DNA of 22,766 nt from JANPLN01 sp043757265 (GCA_043757265.1 JAYUQP010000101.1:1-22766); one strand, 5' to 3'; positions 1 to 7,446 are shown, counted from the stretch's first letter. Notes: generated by a model from the letters alone, not told the origin. A program made the numbers and translations.

Positions 1-409
1 TCACCCGACAACCGCAACGACCGCTACACTTTCTGCAAGTGAGTCTGCGGTCTGTCCGGAGTGCGTGAAACAGGCAGAAAATGCCGATCGGACTTCAGCA
101 CAGCTTTCCGCATCGGACTCAGAACGCAAAGGCAGCGCATTCTGGACGACTCGAAAAGCTCACCTGCTTTCTCGGACCCAATCTAGCCGACCACCCGGTG
201 TGACGGATGCAGCCGTTTGGCTCAGCGCGAACGGAATGTTCATCAGCCCTCAAGCGGCTGGCAGTTGTCCCGGCAAAAACCTGCCGGTCGGTTGTTGAGT
301 CAGCCGATTCTGCTAAAGTCCCGCCCGCTCCGAACTCGACCGAGTGGAGCAGTGTCGACTGAGATCCGGTCAGTTTCTGCCGAATGGCACTTCTGACCTC
401 TCAGCCCTT
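1..409. other. GC-rich stretch with no convincing gene
   Basis: Rows counted by hand are 58-60% GC, against about 47% at 541-600 and lower further on, so the base composition changes close to the tRNA. The longest open frame (65-298) has no ribosome site, no recognisable domain and a composition like random translation. I see no terminator or promoter I would defend. It may be the end of an intergenic region from a different genomic background, transferred DNA, or a misjoined contig edge. Confidence 0.5.
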
Positions 410-486
410 GGCGGCGTAGCTCAGCCGGTTAGAGCAGCGGAATCATAATCCGCGTGTCGGGGGTTCAACTCCCTCTCCCGCTACCA
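410..486 (+). tRNA. tRNA-Met (anticodon CAU), CCA encoded
   Basis: A 77-nt cloverleaf can be folded: acceptor GGCGGCG, D stem GCUC/GAGC, anticodon stem GCGGA/UCCGC around loop AUCAUAA (anticodon CAU), variable loop GUGUC, T stem GGGGG/CCCUC around UUCAACU, then discriminator A and encoded CCA. The anticodon stem lacks the three G-C pairs of initiator tRNA, so elongator Met is preferred; tRNA-Ile2 (CAU modified to lysidine) cannot be excluded by eye. The 3' acceptor strand is UCCCGCU, which gives a C-C mismatch at pair 6-67 and G-U pairs at 1-72 and 7-66. This is weaker than expected, so the copy could be slightly degenerate. Confidence 0.82.
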
Positions 487-497
487 TAGCTCACGTA

Positions 498-533
498 GAT
501 ATCGGATATCTTGATATCCCGATATCAGATATC
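498..533. repeat. Symmetric array of five GATATC palindromes
   Basis: GATATC occurs at 498, 505, 513, 521 and 528, with spacings 7, 8, 8 and 7, so the 36-bp block is nearly symmetric about its centre. It can fold into an imperfect hairpin and is followed by an A-run (535-543). The run is A, not T, on the plus strand, so it does not look like a terminator for the tRNA. It could be a binding array for a dimeric regulator. The rest of 534-786 holds no gene I trust. Confidence 0.6.
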
Positions 534-786
534 GAAAAAAAACCTGATTCCACGTGTACCGGTAAACGGGTATGTCTGTATTCCTGTTAGAGCAGATCAC
601 ACTCAAAAGCGCTGCGTCATATTCTGGTACCCTCAATGATACGTTTGTGTATCCACTAGACCCGTTAAAATTTATTCAAACGCTACTCCGTTGCCATGTG
701 CATTAATTCTATTCGTCGAATGTTTTCGTAGGATTTCGTTCTTGTGACACGTACTTTCTGGCTCACATCGTAACAAGGAGTCCTTT

Positions 787-1197
787 TTGAAACTGATCTT
801 TTTTTGTCTCACTTTAGTTTTTGCAAGCCACGTCTTTGCAGGCACGAACAAGCCGAATCTGCAATCTGTTACGTGTTCAACCAGCTCAATGTCTATTGTG
901 ATTTCGGCGCTGTCTGCAGATTCTTACGTTTTTACGTTGTTCGAGAATGGTCAAGTGGTCGGAGTTCCAAACGAAGCCATTGAGCTAGGATTTCAAGGCT
1001 ACGAGGATACTTTGTTGATGGCTTACGTATGGATTTTTGAAAACAAAGCGCTTGGCTCCATCGCAATCGGAGTTGTCGGTGAAGAAAATTTAGCTACAAA
1101 TCCTGGCTCTTATACGGGCAAGGCCGACGTCTTTTTGACCTCCGGAAACGCGACGATTAACGGCGCAACAGTTGATTGCACAGTTGTAACAAAATAA
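787..1197 (+). CDS. Small secreted protein of unknown function
   Basis: 136 residues. The start is TTG, chosen because AAGGAG lies at 775-780, six bases upstream, and translation from there gives a clean signal peptide: one Lys, a hydrophobic core and a VFA-G cleavage site near residue 19. The mature part (~117 residues) is Ser/Thr/Val/Gly-rich with alternating hydrophobic residues, suggesting an all-beta fold, and has a Cys near each end of the mature chain that could form a disulphide, as expected for a periplasmic or secreted protein. I do not recognise the family. It stands alone: an inverted-repeat cluster separates it from the hydrolase genes downstream. Confidence 0.75.
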   Translation: MKLIFFCLTLVFASHVFAGTNKPNLQSVTCSTSSMSIVISALSADSYVFTLFENGQVVGVPNEAIELGFQGYEDTLLMAYVWIFENKALGSIAIGVVGEENLATNPGSYTGKADVFLTSGNATINGATVDCTVVTK

Positions 1198-1232
1198 TCG
1201 CACGATCGACGCGTGAATTTTTAAAATCACAC

Positions 1233-1334
1233 GAATTCAAGTTTACCTATCAACTGGTATACTTGAATCCCCGGTGGATTCTGTAATACAATACCTGCAC
1301 CCAAGTATACTTGTTAACAGGTATACTTGAATTC
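1233..1334. repeat. Cluster of GTATACTTG inverted repeats
   Basis: Two dyads share one sequence. The first pairs GAATTCAAGTTTACC (1233-1247) with GGTATACTTGAATCC (1256-1270), 13 of 15 positions complementary. The second pairs CAAGTATAC (1302-1310) with GTATACTTG (1321-1329); within it CAAGTATACTTG (1302-1313) is a perfect 12-bp palindrome. The outermost arms, 1233-1248 and 1319-1334, are also complementary at 15 of 16 positions. The cluster fills the gap between the secreted-protein gene and the hydrolase operon. It could be an operator array, a terminator pair or a small palindromic mobile element; no T-run follows either hairpin. Confidence 0.65.
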
Positions 1335-1473
1335 CAACCTCCAAAATTCACGTCACTTAAAAAAAAGTTATAACGCACAAACGCGATCTGAGCGTCTCAT
1401 TCTGAGATATTTTATTTTCCCGCAACTTTTTCCAAACCCCGGCGTCTTGTTACTAAGAGCAATTGGGGGACTT

Positions 1474-2592
1474 ATGAAAAATGAAATCTTTGGTTTTTTG
1501 AAACTTGGATTAACTTTGTTAATGATGGTTTGCGCTCAAGGCTGTTCGGCACCAACGAGCACAAGTGCTGTGGTAGATTCTGAAGGCGACATTGATACGC
1601 CGTCAGCTCAGGTTAGCGTTCCAAAAATACCGACAAAGAGTTGTACGATGAATGGCATCGCATATCAGTGTGTCACTATATCCTATGGCGAACATACCCT
1701 CCAAAATTACGAATTGTGGTTGCCGAACACTGTGCACATTAGCGGCGATCGACCACTTGTTGTCTATTTTCACGGCGGTGGGTATTACGCTGGTGACAAA
1801 GTAGATGCATATTTGAAGCCCGCAGCGCCTCAAGAAGTAAAAACCTACGATGCAAACTCGGCAATGCCTGAGTTACTACAGCTGGGTTACGCTGTTGCTA
1901 CAGTAAATTACCGTTTGGTTGATGATTTTCCGTTTGTGTATGACCAGATGGAATTTCCTGTGCAGTTTCAAGATGCTGCTTGGGCGGTGCAGGATCTTCG
2001 CATGCGAGCGGCTCACTACGATTATAATACTACCAAAGTTGCATTCACTGGCGTTTCGGCGGGTGGAGGTCTCTCTCTGTGGCTTGCGTTTCATGATGAC
2101 CTCATTAATTTTGGAAGCGTGGAAATTCGCGAGAAGTTTTCGTCCAAAGCTGATTGTGTCGCTGTGCGAGACACACAAACCACAATCCATATAAGTGAAA
2201 TTGGAGCTCTTTTAGGGCCAACCTACGAAGTAGGGTATGGAATTTCTACGATGTTTGGCTTTACAGCAGCAGAATACGCCGCAAACCCCGCACTTTACGA
2301 AGAAGCTTACGGATCAAGTATGAGCAATTCATCTGCCATTCATCATTTGAATGAAAATGATGCCACGGTTCGAGTTATGCTCTCCTACGTGCTGGATTAC
2401 GGCACGATAAATATTCATGCTGCAGAGTTTGGAAGATATTTGGCAGAAGGTAACCCTGTGAACGTAAAAAATCAGTACGGACGTAAATCTTTATTCGAGC
2501 TTGGAATGAGCTACACTCTAAAAACCAAACAAGCCCCGCTCGCGCAAAAGAACAACATGATCAATCATATTAACAGTTGTTTTTCTAAATAA
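1474..2592 (+). CDS. Lipoprotein alpha/beta hydrolase (HSL-like esterase)
   Basis: 372 residues. ATG 1474 is chosen because it gives a lipoprotein signal with lipobox AQGC (Cys24) and a GGGGGA ribosome site; the frame is open further upstream, but that region overlaps the repeat cluster and encodes nothing signal-like. After a low-complexity linker comes an alpha/beta-hydrolase core: oxyanion-hole motif HGGG at 100-103 and nucleophile elbow GVSAGG at 193-198 (Ser195), both typical of the hormone-sensitive-lipase/carboxylesterase group. The acid is probably Asp308; the catalytic His is unclear (His315 or His365), so activity is not certain. It is likely an outer-membrane or periplasmic esterase of unknown substrate. 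It is followed after 11 bp by a second lipoprotein hydrolase, probably in the same operon. Confidence 0.82.
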   Translation: MKNEIFGFLKLGLTLLMMVCAQGCSAPTSTSAVVDSEGDIDTPSAQVSVPKIPTKSCTMNGIAYQCVTISYGEHTLQNYELWLPNTVHISGDRPLVVYFHGGGYYAGDKVDAYLKPAAPQEVKTYDANSAMPELLQLGYAVATVNYRLVDDFPFVYDQMEFPVQFQDAAWAVQDLRMRAAHYDYNTTKVAFTGVSAGGGLSLWLAFHDDLINFGSVEIREKFSSKADCVAVRDTQTTIHISEIGALLGPTYEVGYGISTMFGFTAAEYAANPALYEEAYGSSMSNSSAIHHLNENDATVRVMLSYVLDYGTINIHAAEFGRYLAEGNPVNVKNQYGRKSLFELGMSYTLKTKQAPLAQKNNMINHINSCFSK

Positions 2593-2603
2593 GCGAGGGG
2601 CCA

Positions 2604-3686
2604 ATGAAGCAATACTTAAAAAAAATCATACGAATCATTTTTATGGGTGCGCTTTTTATTACGTTGAGTAACTGTTCAGCCCCTTCAAGCACATATCTCG
2701 CAGCGGAAACGAACAACGACGCGCAAACAAACTCTGTCGTTGATAAGCAGTGCCTAGCATCTCCCTTAAAAGTTTGTTCACTGACAAACACCTGTCAAAA
2801 TGGAACTCAGCAGTGGACGGTGTCTTCGGATGTTCCAGGATGTTTCGAAGATGGTGCAGCCTTGAGTTTTAGGGATGCAACAGGAGAGTTAAGATACTAC
2901 TGTCGCTATAAACCCGCAGTCGGTGGTTCAAAAAAGCCTTTGGTTTTATTTTTCCATGGTGGGTCGGGGTCGGCCGAAAATCTGTACAAAACAACGCAAC
3001 TTCGCAGCAAGGCCGAGCAGCAGCAGTTTCAAATTGTAGCCCTGCAATCAAGAAACCTCAAAATTGACCTTGCCCGTTTAAACGACGGACACCACTTTGA
3101 TACCTGGCAGTGGGATTTTGAAAGCAATACAGAAAACGGCGACATCCAGGCAATCGACCAATTGATCGACCTTCTTGTTCGGCAAGGCGATGTGGTCCCA
3201 AGCCGCATTTACCTTATGGGATGGTCTGAGGGAGGGATGCTGGCTCAGCTTTACGGATTAGTACGGTATCACACGGCATCTCAGTTTGGGCACAAAGTGG
3301 CAGCGGCTGTGGTTTATTCTGGATCGTCGCCCTTTCATCGCAAGTACGAAAACAACTTCGAATGTGCGCCTAAGTTAAATCTGCAGTCGCAATTTCCAAT
3401 TTACTCCCTAAGTAGGTCTTGTGATGTGGTTGCTTGCAATCAGCAACAGGAGACTGATTTGTGGAACAAGGGAAGTTTTGCAGATGTGATCAATATGGAA
3501 TCCTGGAAGGTTGTTTTAAGGAACGAAATCGGCAACAACAACTTTTCGCATAAACTGCTTGATAGAATTGGAAACATTGTTGGGTCATGTGCGCAAACAT
3601 GTGGCATATCAGAGGCCACGCAAAATCATCTGACGTGGCCCATCCATTTTGAAAACGAAATGCTGACTTATCTCTTGTCCCATTAG
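2604..3686 (+). CDS. Lipoprotein esterase, PHB-depolymerase-like fold
   Basis: 360 residues. ATG 2604 has GAGGGG just upstream. The N-terminus is a lipoprotein signal with LSNC at 21-24, and the sequence after the Cys (SAPSST) closely resembles that of the preceding gene (SAPTST). The core has HGGSGSAEN at 118-126 (oxyanion hole) and GWSEGG at 206-211 with nucleophile Ser208, as in poly(3-hydroxybutyrate)-depolymerase/feruloyl-esterase-like enzymes. Asp274 and His342 (in NHLTWP, near the C-terminus) fit as the remaining triad. There are many Cys residues, consistent with disulphides outside the cytoplasm. It is probably co-transcribed with the upstream esterase, suggesting surface ester hydrolysis (lipid, polymer or cell-wall ester); the substrate is not visible from sequence. 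Confidence 0.82.
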   Translation: MKQYLKKIIRIIFMGALFITLSNCSAPSSTYLAAETNNDAQTNSVVDKQCLASPLKVCSLTNTCQNGTQQWTVSSDVPGCFEDGAALSFRDATGELRYYCRYKPAVGGSKKPLVLFFHGGSGSAENLYKTTQLRSKAEQQQFQIVALQSRNLKIDLARLNDGHHFDTWQWDFESNTENGDIQAIDQLIDLLVRQGDVVPSRIYLMGWSEGGMLAQLYGLVRYHTASQFGHKVAAAVVYSGSSPFHRKYENNFECAPKLNLQSQFPIYSLSRSCDVVACNQQQETDLWNKGSFADVINMESWKVVLRNEIGNNNFSHKLLDRIGNIVGSCAQTCGISEATQNHLTWPIHFENEMLTYLLSH

Positions 3687-3800
3687 CCTCGACCAAAGTG
3701 CAGTGCATTAATTTATTTAGATAGATTCATTCTAACTCTCTGTTTACACTTAAAAAAAATGACTTTTTGTCATCCAACAACACTCAAGAAAGAGGTAAAT

Positions 3801-4283
3801 ATGAAGTTTATTTTTGTTACAATCGCAATGGTCAGTTTGGTGGCTTGTTCATCAACTCAAAAAACAACATCAACTACAGACAAAACGGACACGACAACAG
3901 CAGCAGCTACAACTAGTACTCCTGAAACTTCAACAAGCACGGACGCTACTAGCAAAAAAACAACGACTACTACGACAGCGACGACAACGACATCTACAGA
4001 CACATCTGCCAGCGCATTTCCAGCAATCACTGGCACTGAAAAATCAGCAGTTACTTGCACAAACAAATCTGACACCAGAAAAATTTCTGTTCTTAGTTCT
4101 TCAGAAGGCGGATGTGGAGTGGTTTACAATAAAATGGGCGCCGATAAAACTGTAGCCGTAGCAAAATCAATGAGCTATTGCGAAACTGTTTCTGGCAAAA
4201 TGAAAACAAATCTTGAAGGTGCGGGATTTAATTGCGGTGGCGAGACTGCAACGACTGGTTCATCTTCTGATTCACCTCAGTAA
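3801..4283 (+). CDS. Thr-rich lipoprotein with four-Cys C-terminal domain
   Basis: 160 residues. ATG 3801 is chosen over an upstream in-frame ATG at 3759 because AAGAAAGAGG precedes it and it starts a lipoprotein signal (lipobox LVAC, Cys16). Residues ~18-75 are almost only Thr, Ser, Ala and Lys: a flexible, possibly surface-spanning linker. Residues ~82-148 form a compact domain with four Cys (in VTCTNK, GGCGVVY, SYCETV and FNCGG), probably two disulphides. From memory this domain pattern (CxNxxDxRxI...GCxVxYxK...YCxxV...NLExAGFxC) recurs in Bdellovibrio-like genomes, but no function is known to me. A terminator hairpin follows. Confidence 0.8.
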   Translation: MKFIFVTIAMVSLVACSSTQKTTSTTDKTDTTTAAATTSTPETSTSTDATSKKTTTTTTATTTTSTDTSASAFPAITGTEKSAVTCTNKSDTRKISVLSSSEGGCGVVYNKMGADKTVAVAKSMSYCETVSGKMKTNLEGAGFNCGGETATTGSSSDSPQ

Positions 4284-4297
4284 TTTGCTTTGTTGCT

Positions 4298-4322
4298 TGA
4301 TGCCGGCGATAAGTCGGCATCA
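4298..4322 (+). terminator. Hairpin after the Thr-rich lipoprotein gene
   Basis: TGATGCCG (4298-4305) and CGGCATCA (4315-4322) form a perfect 8-bp stem with a 9-nt loop, 14 bp after the stop codon at 4283. The following sequence is T-rich (CCTTGTTAACTTTT) but has no uninterrupted T-run, so termination may be imperfect. It lies between convergent genes. Confidence 0.6.
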
Positions 4323-4340
4323 CCTTGTTAACTTTTAATG

Positions 4341-4460
4341 GGTTTGGTCTGAATTTCGGTCGACCTAGTTGCGTCGATCTCTAATTCGGTCGGTCTAATT
4401 GCGTCGATCTCTAATTCGATCGGTCTAATTGCGTCGATCTCTAATTCGATCGACGATATT
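4341..4460. repeat. 30-bp tandem repeat copying a gene's 3' end
   Basis: Exact 30-bp period: copies at 4371-4400, 4401-4430 and 4431-4460, plus a degenerate copy at 4341-4370. The shared core begins GCGTCGATCTCTAATTCG. Copies one and two differ at one base. Read on the minus strand the unit is ten codons, encoding (V/T)DRIRDRRN and then a stop. The rightmost copy is the C-terminus of the AP2 gene and the others lie in frame beyond its stop, so the tail and its stop codon have been duplicated. Confidence 0.85.
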
Positions 4461-4949
4461 CTGATAAGCTAAGTCGCCGAAGAGATCACGGGCGGCTTTG
4501 TTGTAGGCTCGAGCAGCAGCTTCCTCGTTGGTAAAATCACCCAAAAAGAATGCCTTATTATTTTTTTCGATTCGTGCGCGCCATGTTTTCTTTCCACGAA
4601 TGTACGAAACACCACGAAATTTAGACGATGTTTTTTCTGCGCGTTTCGGGAGCATTCGCTGACGCTCTTTCATAGTGCAAACAACGATATTTTCTTTACG
4701 GTAATCTAGACCTGCTTGCCAACGGCGAGGGTAGGCCATTTTTCCTTTTTTGGGTTTCATTAGGTACTGACCCAATGACATTGTTCGCGATGAGTCGCCC
4801 GTTCGGATACTGGTGACGACCAAAGGCTTTTTTTCTTTCCCACGATAGATCACGCGCCAACTGCGATTCATTAATTCCGCATAGTCTTCGGCATCCACTT
4901 TTACTTTTTCGCCGGTTTTAGTGAGAAGTAGTTTCCAAGATTTGGCCAT
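4425..4949 (-). CDS. AP2-domain protein with degenerate HNH half
   Basis: 174 residues. ATG 4949 is chosen for AGGAGC at 4954-4959 and because the longer frame upstream overlaps queG. Residues ~109-162 are an AP2 DNA-binding domain: SKFRGVS, TWRARI, FFLGDF and EEAAARAYNKAA are the family's hallmark strands and helix. Bacterial AP2 domains usually sit behind an HNH homing-endonuclease domain. Here residues 17-95 follow that layout (VDAEDY, a Trp-containing strand, MSLGQYLM, ENIVVC), but the DHINGN-type motif carrying the catalytic His is replaced by the AYPRRWQAG region (72-80). It is therefore probably a former homing nuclease kept as a DNA-binding protein. It lies 16 bp after queG, likely in one transcript. 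Its last ten codons are the 30-bp repeat unit. Confidence 0.8.
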   Translation of the reverse strand: MAKSWKLLLTKTGEKVKVDAEDYAELMNRSWRVIYRGKEKKPLVVTSIRTGDSSRTMSLGQYLMKPKKGKMAYPRRWQAGLDYRKENIVVCTMKERQRMLPKRAEKTSSKFRGVSYIRGKKTWRARIEKNNKAFFLGDFTNEEAAARAYNKAARDLFGDLAYQNIVDRIRDRRN

Positions 4950-4965
4950 CGGTGCTCCTGTTTGT

Positions 4966-5991
4966 CTATGACCGGATCTTACACGATTCAGAGAGTTTGT
5001 CCATGGTCCATTGGGCGAGTTCGCCAAGCTTGGGATCTTTTAGGTAGGCGGATACATTTGGCGAAAGTTTTGTGATTCTTTTATTTCCAATGACGATAAG
5101 AGCGTTTCTTTTGAGTCCTCGGCCGCCAGCGCGAGCTAACGGCGTGTGTGCGAATAAGCGCATCAAATTTTTATTGGAACTTTCGAGAATCATCCGCAAA
5201 TCAGCCGCTGGGTCCACGTCCGCTGGCGCTGCGAGATCGCGAACTTTGATATTCCATGGGCAAACAGTTTGGCAGATATCACAACCAAAAAACCAATCAG
5301 AAAAGTGTTCGCGAAGTTCGGGTGGTGGTACTTTTTTTGCTTCAATAGTCCAGTACGAGATACACTTGGTCGCATTGAGGACACGCTGGGGTTCAATCGC
5401 TTGAGTAGGACACGCCACTATGCAGCGGTCACAGGTCCCGCAGTGATCAGCACTCGGGATAGGGGGGGGCGCTTCGGGGTAGGGAAGCGTGGAGTAAATT
5501 TCGCCGATAAAAAAAAGACTTCCGCGTTTTCGATCGATCAAGCAGGTGTTTTTACCAAACCAGCCAAGGCCTGCACGATAGGCAAGGTCGCGTTCCATGA
5601 TGGGTGATGAGTCGGTGAATCCCAAAAATTCTTTTTGCGGAAAAAGCGACTTTAAATCTTTACAAATGATTCGAGTTTTTTCTTTAATCCACAAATGGTA
5701 ATCTTCGTCTTGCGCATAGGCTGCAACACGCAGGTTTTTTACCGGTAAGGTGTTGGGTTTTAAGCCGTATTCAAAGGTAAAAACAAATGCGCTCTGTGCC
5801 TGGGGTAAAAGATTTTGTGGCTCTTCTTTTTGCGGAATATGATTTTTTAGATAAGTCATTTCACCGTGGTAGGATTTTTCAATCCACGCTTTGTAAATAT
5901 CCATAGAAAGTGGTGTCTGCAAAGGTGTCCAATTCCAGTGATTAAGACCGTGATTTGCAAAAACTGATTTAAGAAAAGCGGGGGCGTCCAT
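4966..5991 (-). CDS. queG: Epoxyqueuosine reductase QueG
   Basis: 341 residues, a typical length. It catalyses the last step of queuosine synthesis in tRNA, cobalamin-dependent reduction of epoxyqueuosine to queuosine in the cytoplasm. Family signatures are clear: FTDSSPIMERDLAYRAGLGW at 125-144 (Asp127 and Asp135 in the active-site region), FGKNT at 145-149, and two [4Fe-4S] clusters from eight Cys: 184, 187, 190 and 194 (CGTCDRCIVAC), then 210, 237, 240 and 244 (CDICQTVC). The C-terminus has the expected HEAT-like helical stretch (RGLKRNALIVIGN). The ribosome site before ATG 5991 is weak. It is divergent from the CCA-adding enzyme with only 22 bp between starts; the AP2 gene follows. Two neighbouring tRNA-maturation genes may share a promoter region. 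Confidence 0.95.
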   Translation of the reverse strand: MDAPAFLKSVFANHGLNHWNWTPLQTPLSMDIYKAWIEKSYHGEMTYLKNHIPQKEEPQNLLPQAQSAFVFTFEYGLKPNTLPVKNLRVAAYAQDEDYHLWIKEKTRIICKDLKSLFPQKEFLGFTDSSPIMERDLAYRAGLGWFGKNTCLIDRKRGSLFFIGEIYSTLPYPEAPPPIPSADHCGTCDRCIVACPTQAIEPQRVLNATKCISYWTIEAKKVPPPELREHFSDWFFGCDICQTVCPWNIKVRDLAAPADVDPAADLRMILESSNKNLMRLFAHTPLARAGGRGLKRNALIVIGNKRITKLSPNVSAYLKDPKLGELAQWTMDKLSESCKIRS

Positions 5992-6013
5992 TCGACAAAT
6001 CTGTTAACATAGA

Positions 6014-7258
6014 ATGCAAAATTCTGTTATCATCAAATCCATGGAAACCTTACTTAGCCAGCATCCCCAGTGGAAATTTGTTGTGGAGATTTGCCAAAAG
6101 CTTCACCAGCAAGGGTATGAGGCTGTGCTCGCCGGCGGGTGCGTGCGCGATGCTTTATTGGGGACCTTGGCTAAGGATTTAGATATTGCCACCAGTGCGA
6201 CGCCCGACCAGATCGAAAAATTGTTCCCAAAAGTGATCATGGTGGGAAAGAGTTTTGGGGTGTGTCGAGTGGTGGTGGCCGAGGATCAAGCACCCCTCGA
6301 ACTTGCCACATTTCGTGAGGAATCCGATTACAAAGATGGAAGACATCCGGAGCGCGTGGTGTATTCAGACATCAAAAAAGATTCCGCTCGCCGAGATTTT
6401 ACCATAAATGCCATGTATTATGATCTTTTGCAAAAGCGTTTAATCGACGACGTCAATGGTCAGCTAGATTTACAAAACAAAATTCTGCGCACGGTGGGCG
6501 TTCCTGTGGAGCGTTTTGCGGAGGATTCATTGCGGCTTTTACGTGCCGCGCGCTTTGCAGCGCAATTGGAATTTATCGTCGAAGAGCAAACGCTGTTGGC
6601 CGTGCAAAAAGCGGCCGGGCAGTTAAGCCGGGTGTCTGCCGAAAGGCGCCAGGACGAAATCGATAAAGCTTTCGCTATAAAAAAGCCCTATTTATTTTTT
6701 GAACAACTTCGCCAAATGGAGCTGCAGGAAGTGCTTTTTGCTTCCTTGACCTGGGAAGACAAAAGCTTACGATCGTTTTTTAGAACTTCGTGTCCGTCTC
6801 ATTGGGGTTGGGCCGCGTTGGTTTGTTTAGATGCAGGCAAAAAATATGTAGAGGCTCTGCGAATCGTGTCAGGTTTTAAACTTTCAAAAGACACTCTCGG
6901 TTTTATTCAATTGTGTTTAGAGATGAATGTTTTTTTAAAAGCATCGTTATCTCATACAGAACTTGCAATGCTGTCGCCGTTTGTGAATCTTATGCAAAAA
7001 CCGCAAATCCAGGACGTGGTGAGTTTTTTGCGACGGTACCTTGATGCCACTGGAGAGGCAGCTGGATTGTCGATCTGGGAGTCTTTAACGGGCAAATACG
7101 CACCGTCAGGATTGCCACTAGCACTTTTGACGGGGAAAGATTTATTGGAGGCGGGAATACGACCGGGGCCCGAGTTAGGGCAAAAGCTGCAGAGGGCATA
7201 CTTGGTTCAAATTCAAAATCCAAATTTTACGCGCGAAGAGATTATGGGTAAAATTTAA
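6014..7258 (+). CDS. CCA tRNA nucleotidyltransferase (class II)
   Basis: Up to 414 residues. It adds or repairs the 3' CCA end of tRNA in the cytoplasm. Motifs of the class II nucleotidyltransferase family occur in order: GGCVRD at 41-46, metal-binding DLDIAT at 55-60 (Asp55, Asp57), ARRDFTINAM at 125-134, and the template motif EDSLRLLRAARF at 170-181. The C-terminal ITGxDLxxxGxxPGPELG-type segment (LLTGKDLLEAGIRPGPELG, near 377-395) is typical of CCA enzymes. The start is uncertain: ATG 6014 or ATG 6041 (residue 10, closer to the usual N-terminus); neither has a good ribosome site. Poly(A) polymerase is a less likely alternative because the EDxxR template motif is intact. The gene overlaps the minus-strand neighbour by 4 bp at the 3' end. 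Confidence 0.9.
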   Translation: MQNSVIIKSMETLLSQHPQWKFVVEICQKLHQQGYEAVLAGGCVRDALLGTLAKDLDIATSATPDQIEKLFPKVIMVGKSFGVCRVVVAEDQAPLELATFREESDYKDGRHPERVVYSDIKKDSARRDFTINAMYYDLLQKRLIDDVNGQLDLQNKILRTVGVPVERFAEDSLRLLRAARFAAQLEFIVEEQTLLAVQKAAGQLSRVSAERRQDEIDKAFAIKKPYLFFEQLRQMELQEVLFASLTWEDKSLRSFFRTSCPSHWGWAALVCLDAGKKYVEALRIVSGFKLSKDTLGFIQLCLEMNVFLKASLSHTELAMLSPFVNLMQKPQIQDVVSFLRRYLDATGEAAGLSIWESLTGKYAPSGLPLALLTGKDLLEAGIRPGPELGQKLQRAYLVQIQNPNFTREEIMGKI

Positions 7259-7446
7259 AGGGGACTCTTCTCGTCTTTTTTTTCGGCTCGGCCTTGATGC
7301 CGAGTGAAATCATATTCAGGATTTTTTGCGAAGCGATCTGTCCATTGGTTCCATTTTTGCGGACCTAATTGATGCTCGACGGTGCCTTTTTTGTTAAAAA
7401 TTTTCGCGTCTTTGCCAAAAAGAAAATCGAGTACTGGTTTCAACAT
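7255..7446 (-). CDS. Small basic protein of unknown function
   Basis: 63 residues, rich in Lys, Asp and aromatic residues, with no signal peptide or membrane segment, so probably cytoplasmic. The pattern DFLFGKDAKIFNKKG followed by W-x-x-W and NPEYDF looks constrained, and short proteins of this type seem familiar from Bdellovibrio genomes, but I cannot assign a function. The start is ambiguous: ATG 7446 directly abuts AGGGG, and the next codon TTG 7443 would have slightly better spacing. Its stop overlaps the stop of the CCA-enzyme gene tail to tail through a shared TTAA. Confidence 0.6.
   Translation of the reverse strand: MLKPVLDFLFGKDAKIFNKKGTVEHQLGPQKWNQWTDRFAKNPEYDFTRHQGRAEKKDEKSPL

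Noticed and set aside
65..298. 77-residue open frame in the GC-rich left edge
   Set aside because: No ribosome site, no signal or domain, and composition like random translation of GC-rich DNA.
572..706. 44-residue frame starting ATG 572
   Set aside because: No ribosome site and no recognisable family; could be chance.
1327..1473. Longer N-terminus for the first esterase
   Set aside because: It would start at TTG inside the inverted-repeat cluster and bury the lipoprotein signal.
3814..4155. Gln/Leu-rich and Val-rich frames across the Thr-rich lipoprotein
   Set aside because: Shadow translations of the ACN-rich linker in other frames.
4341..4460. CRISPR-like array
   Set aside because: Units abut without unique spacers and encode the AP2 protein's tail.
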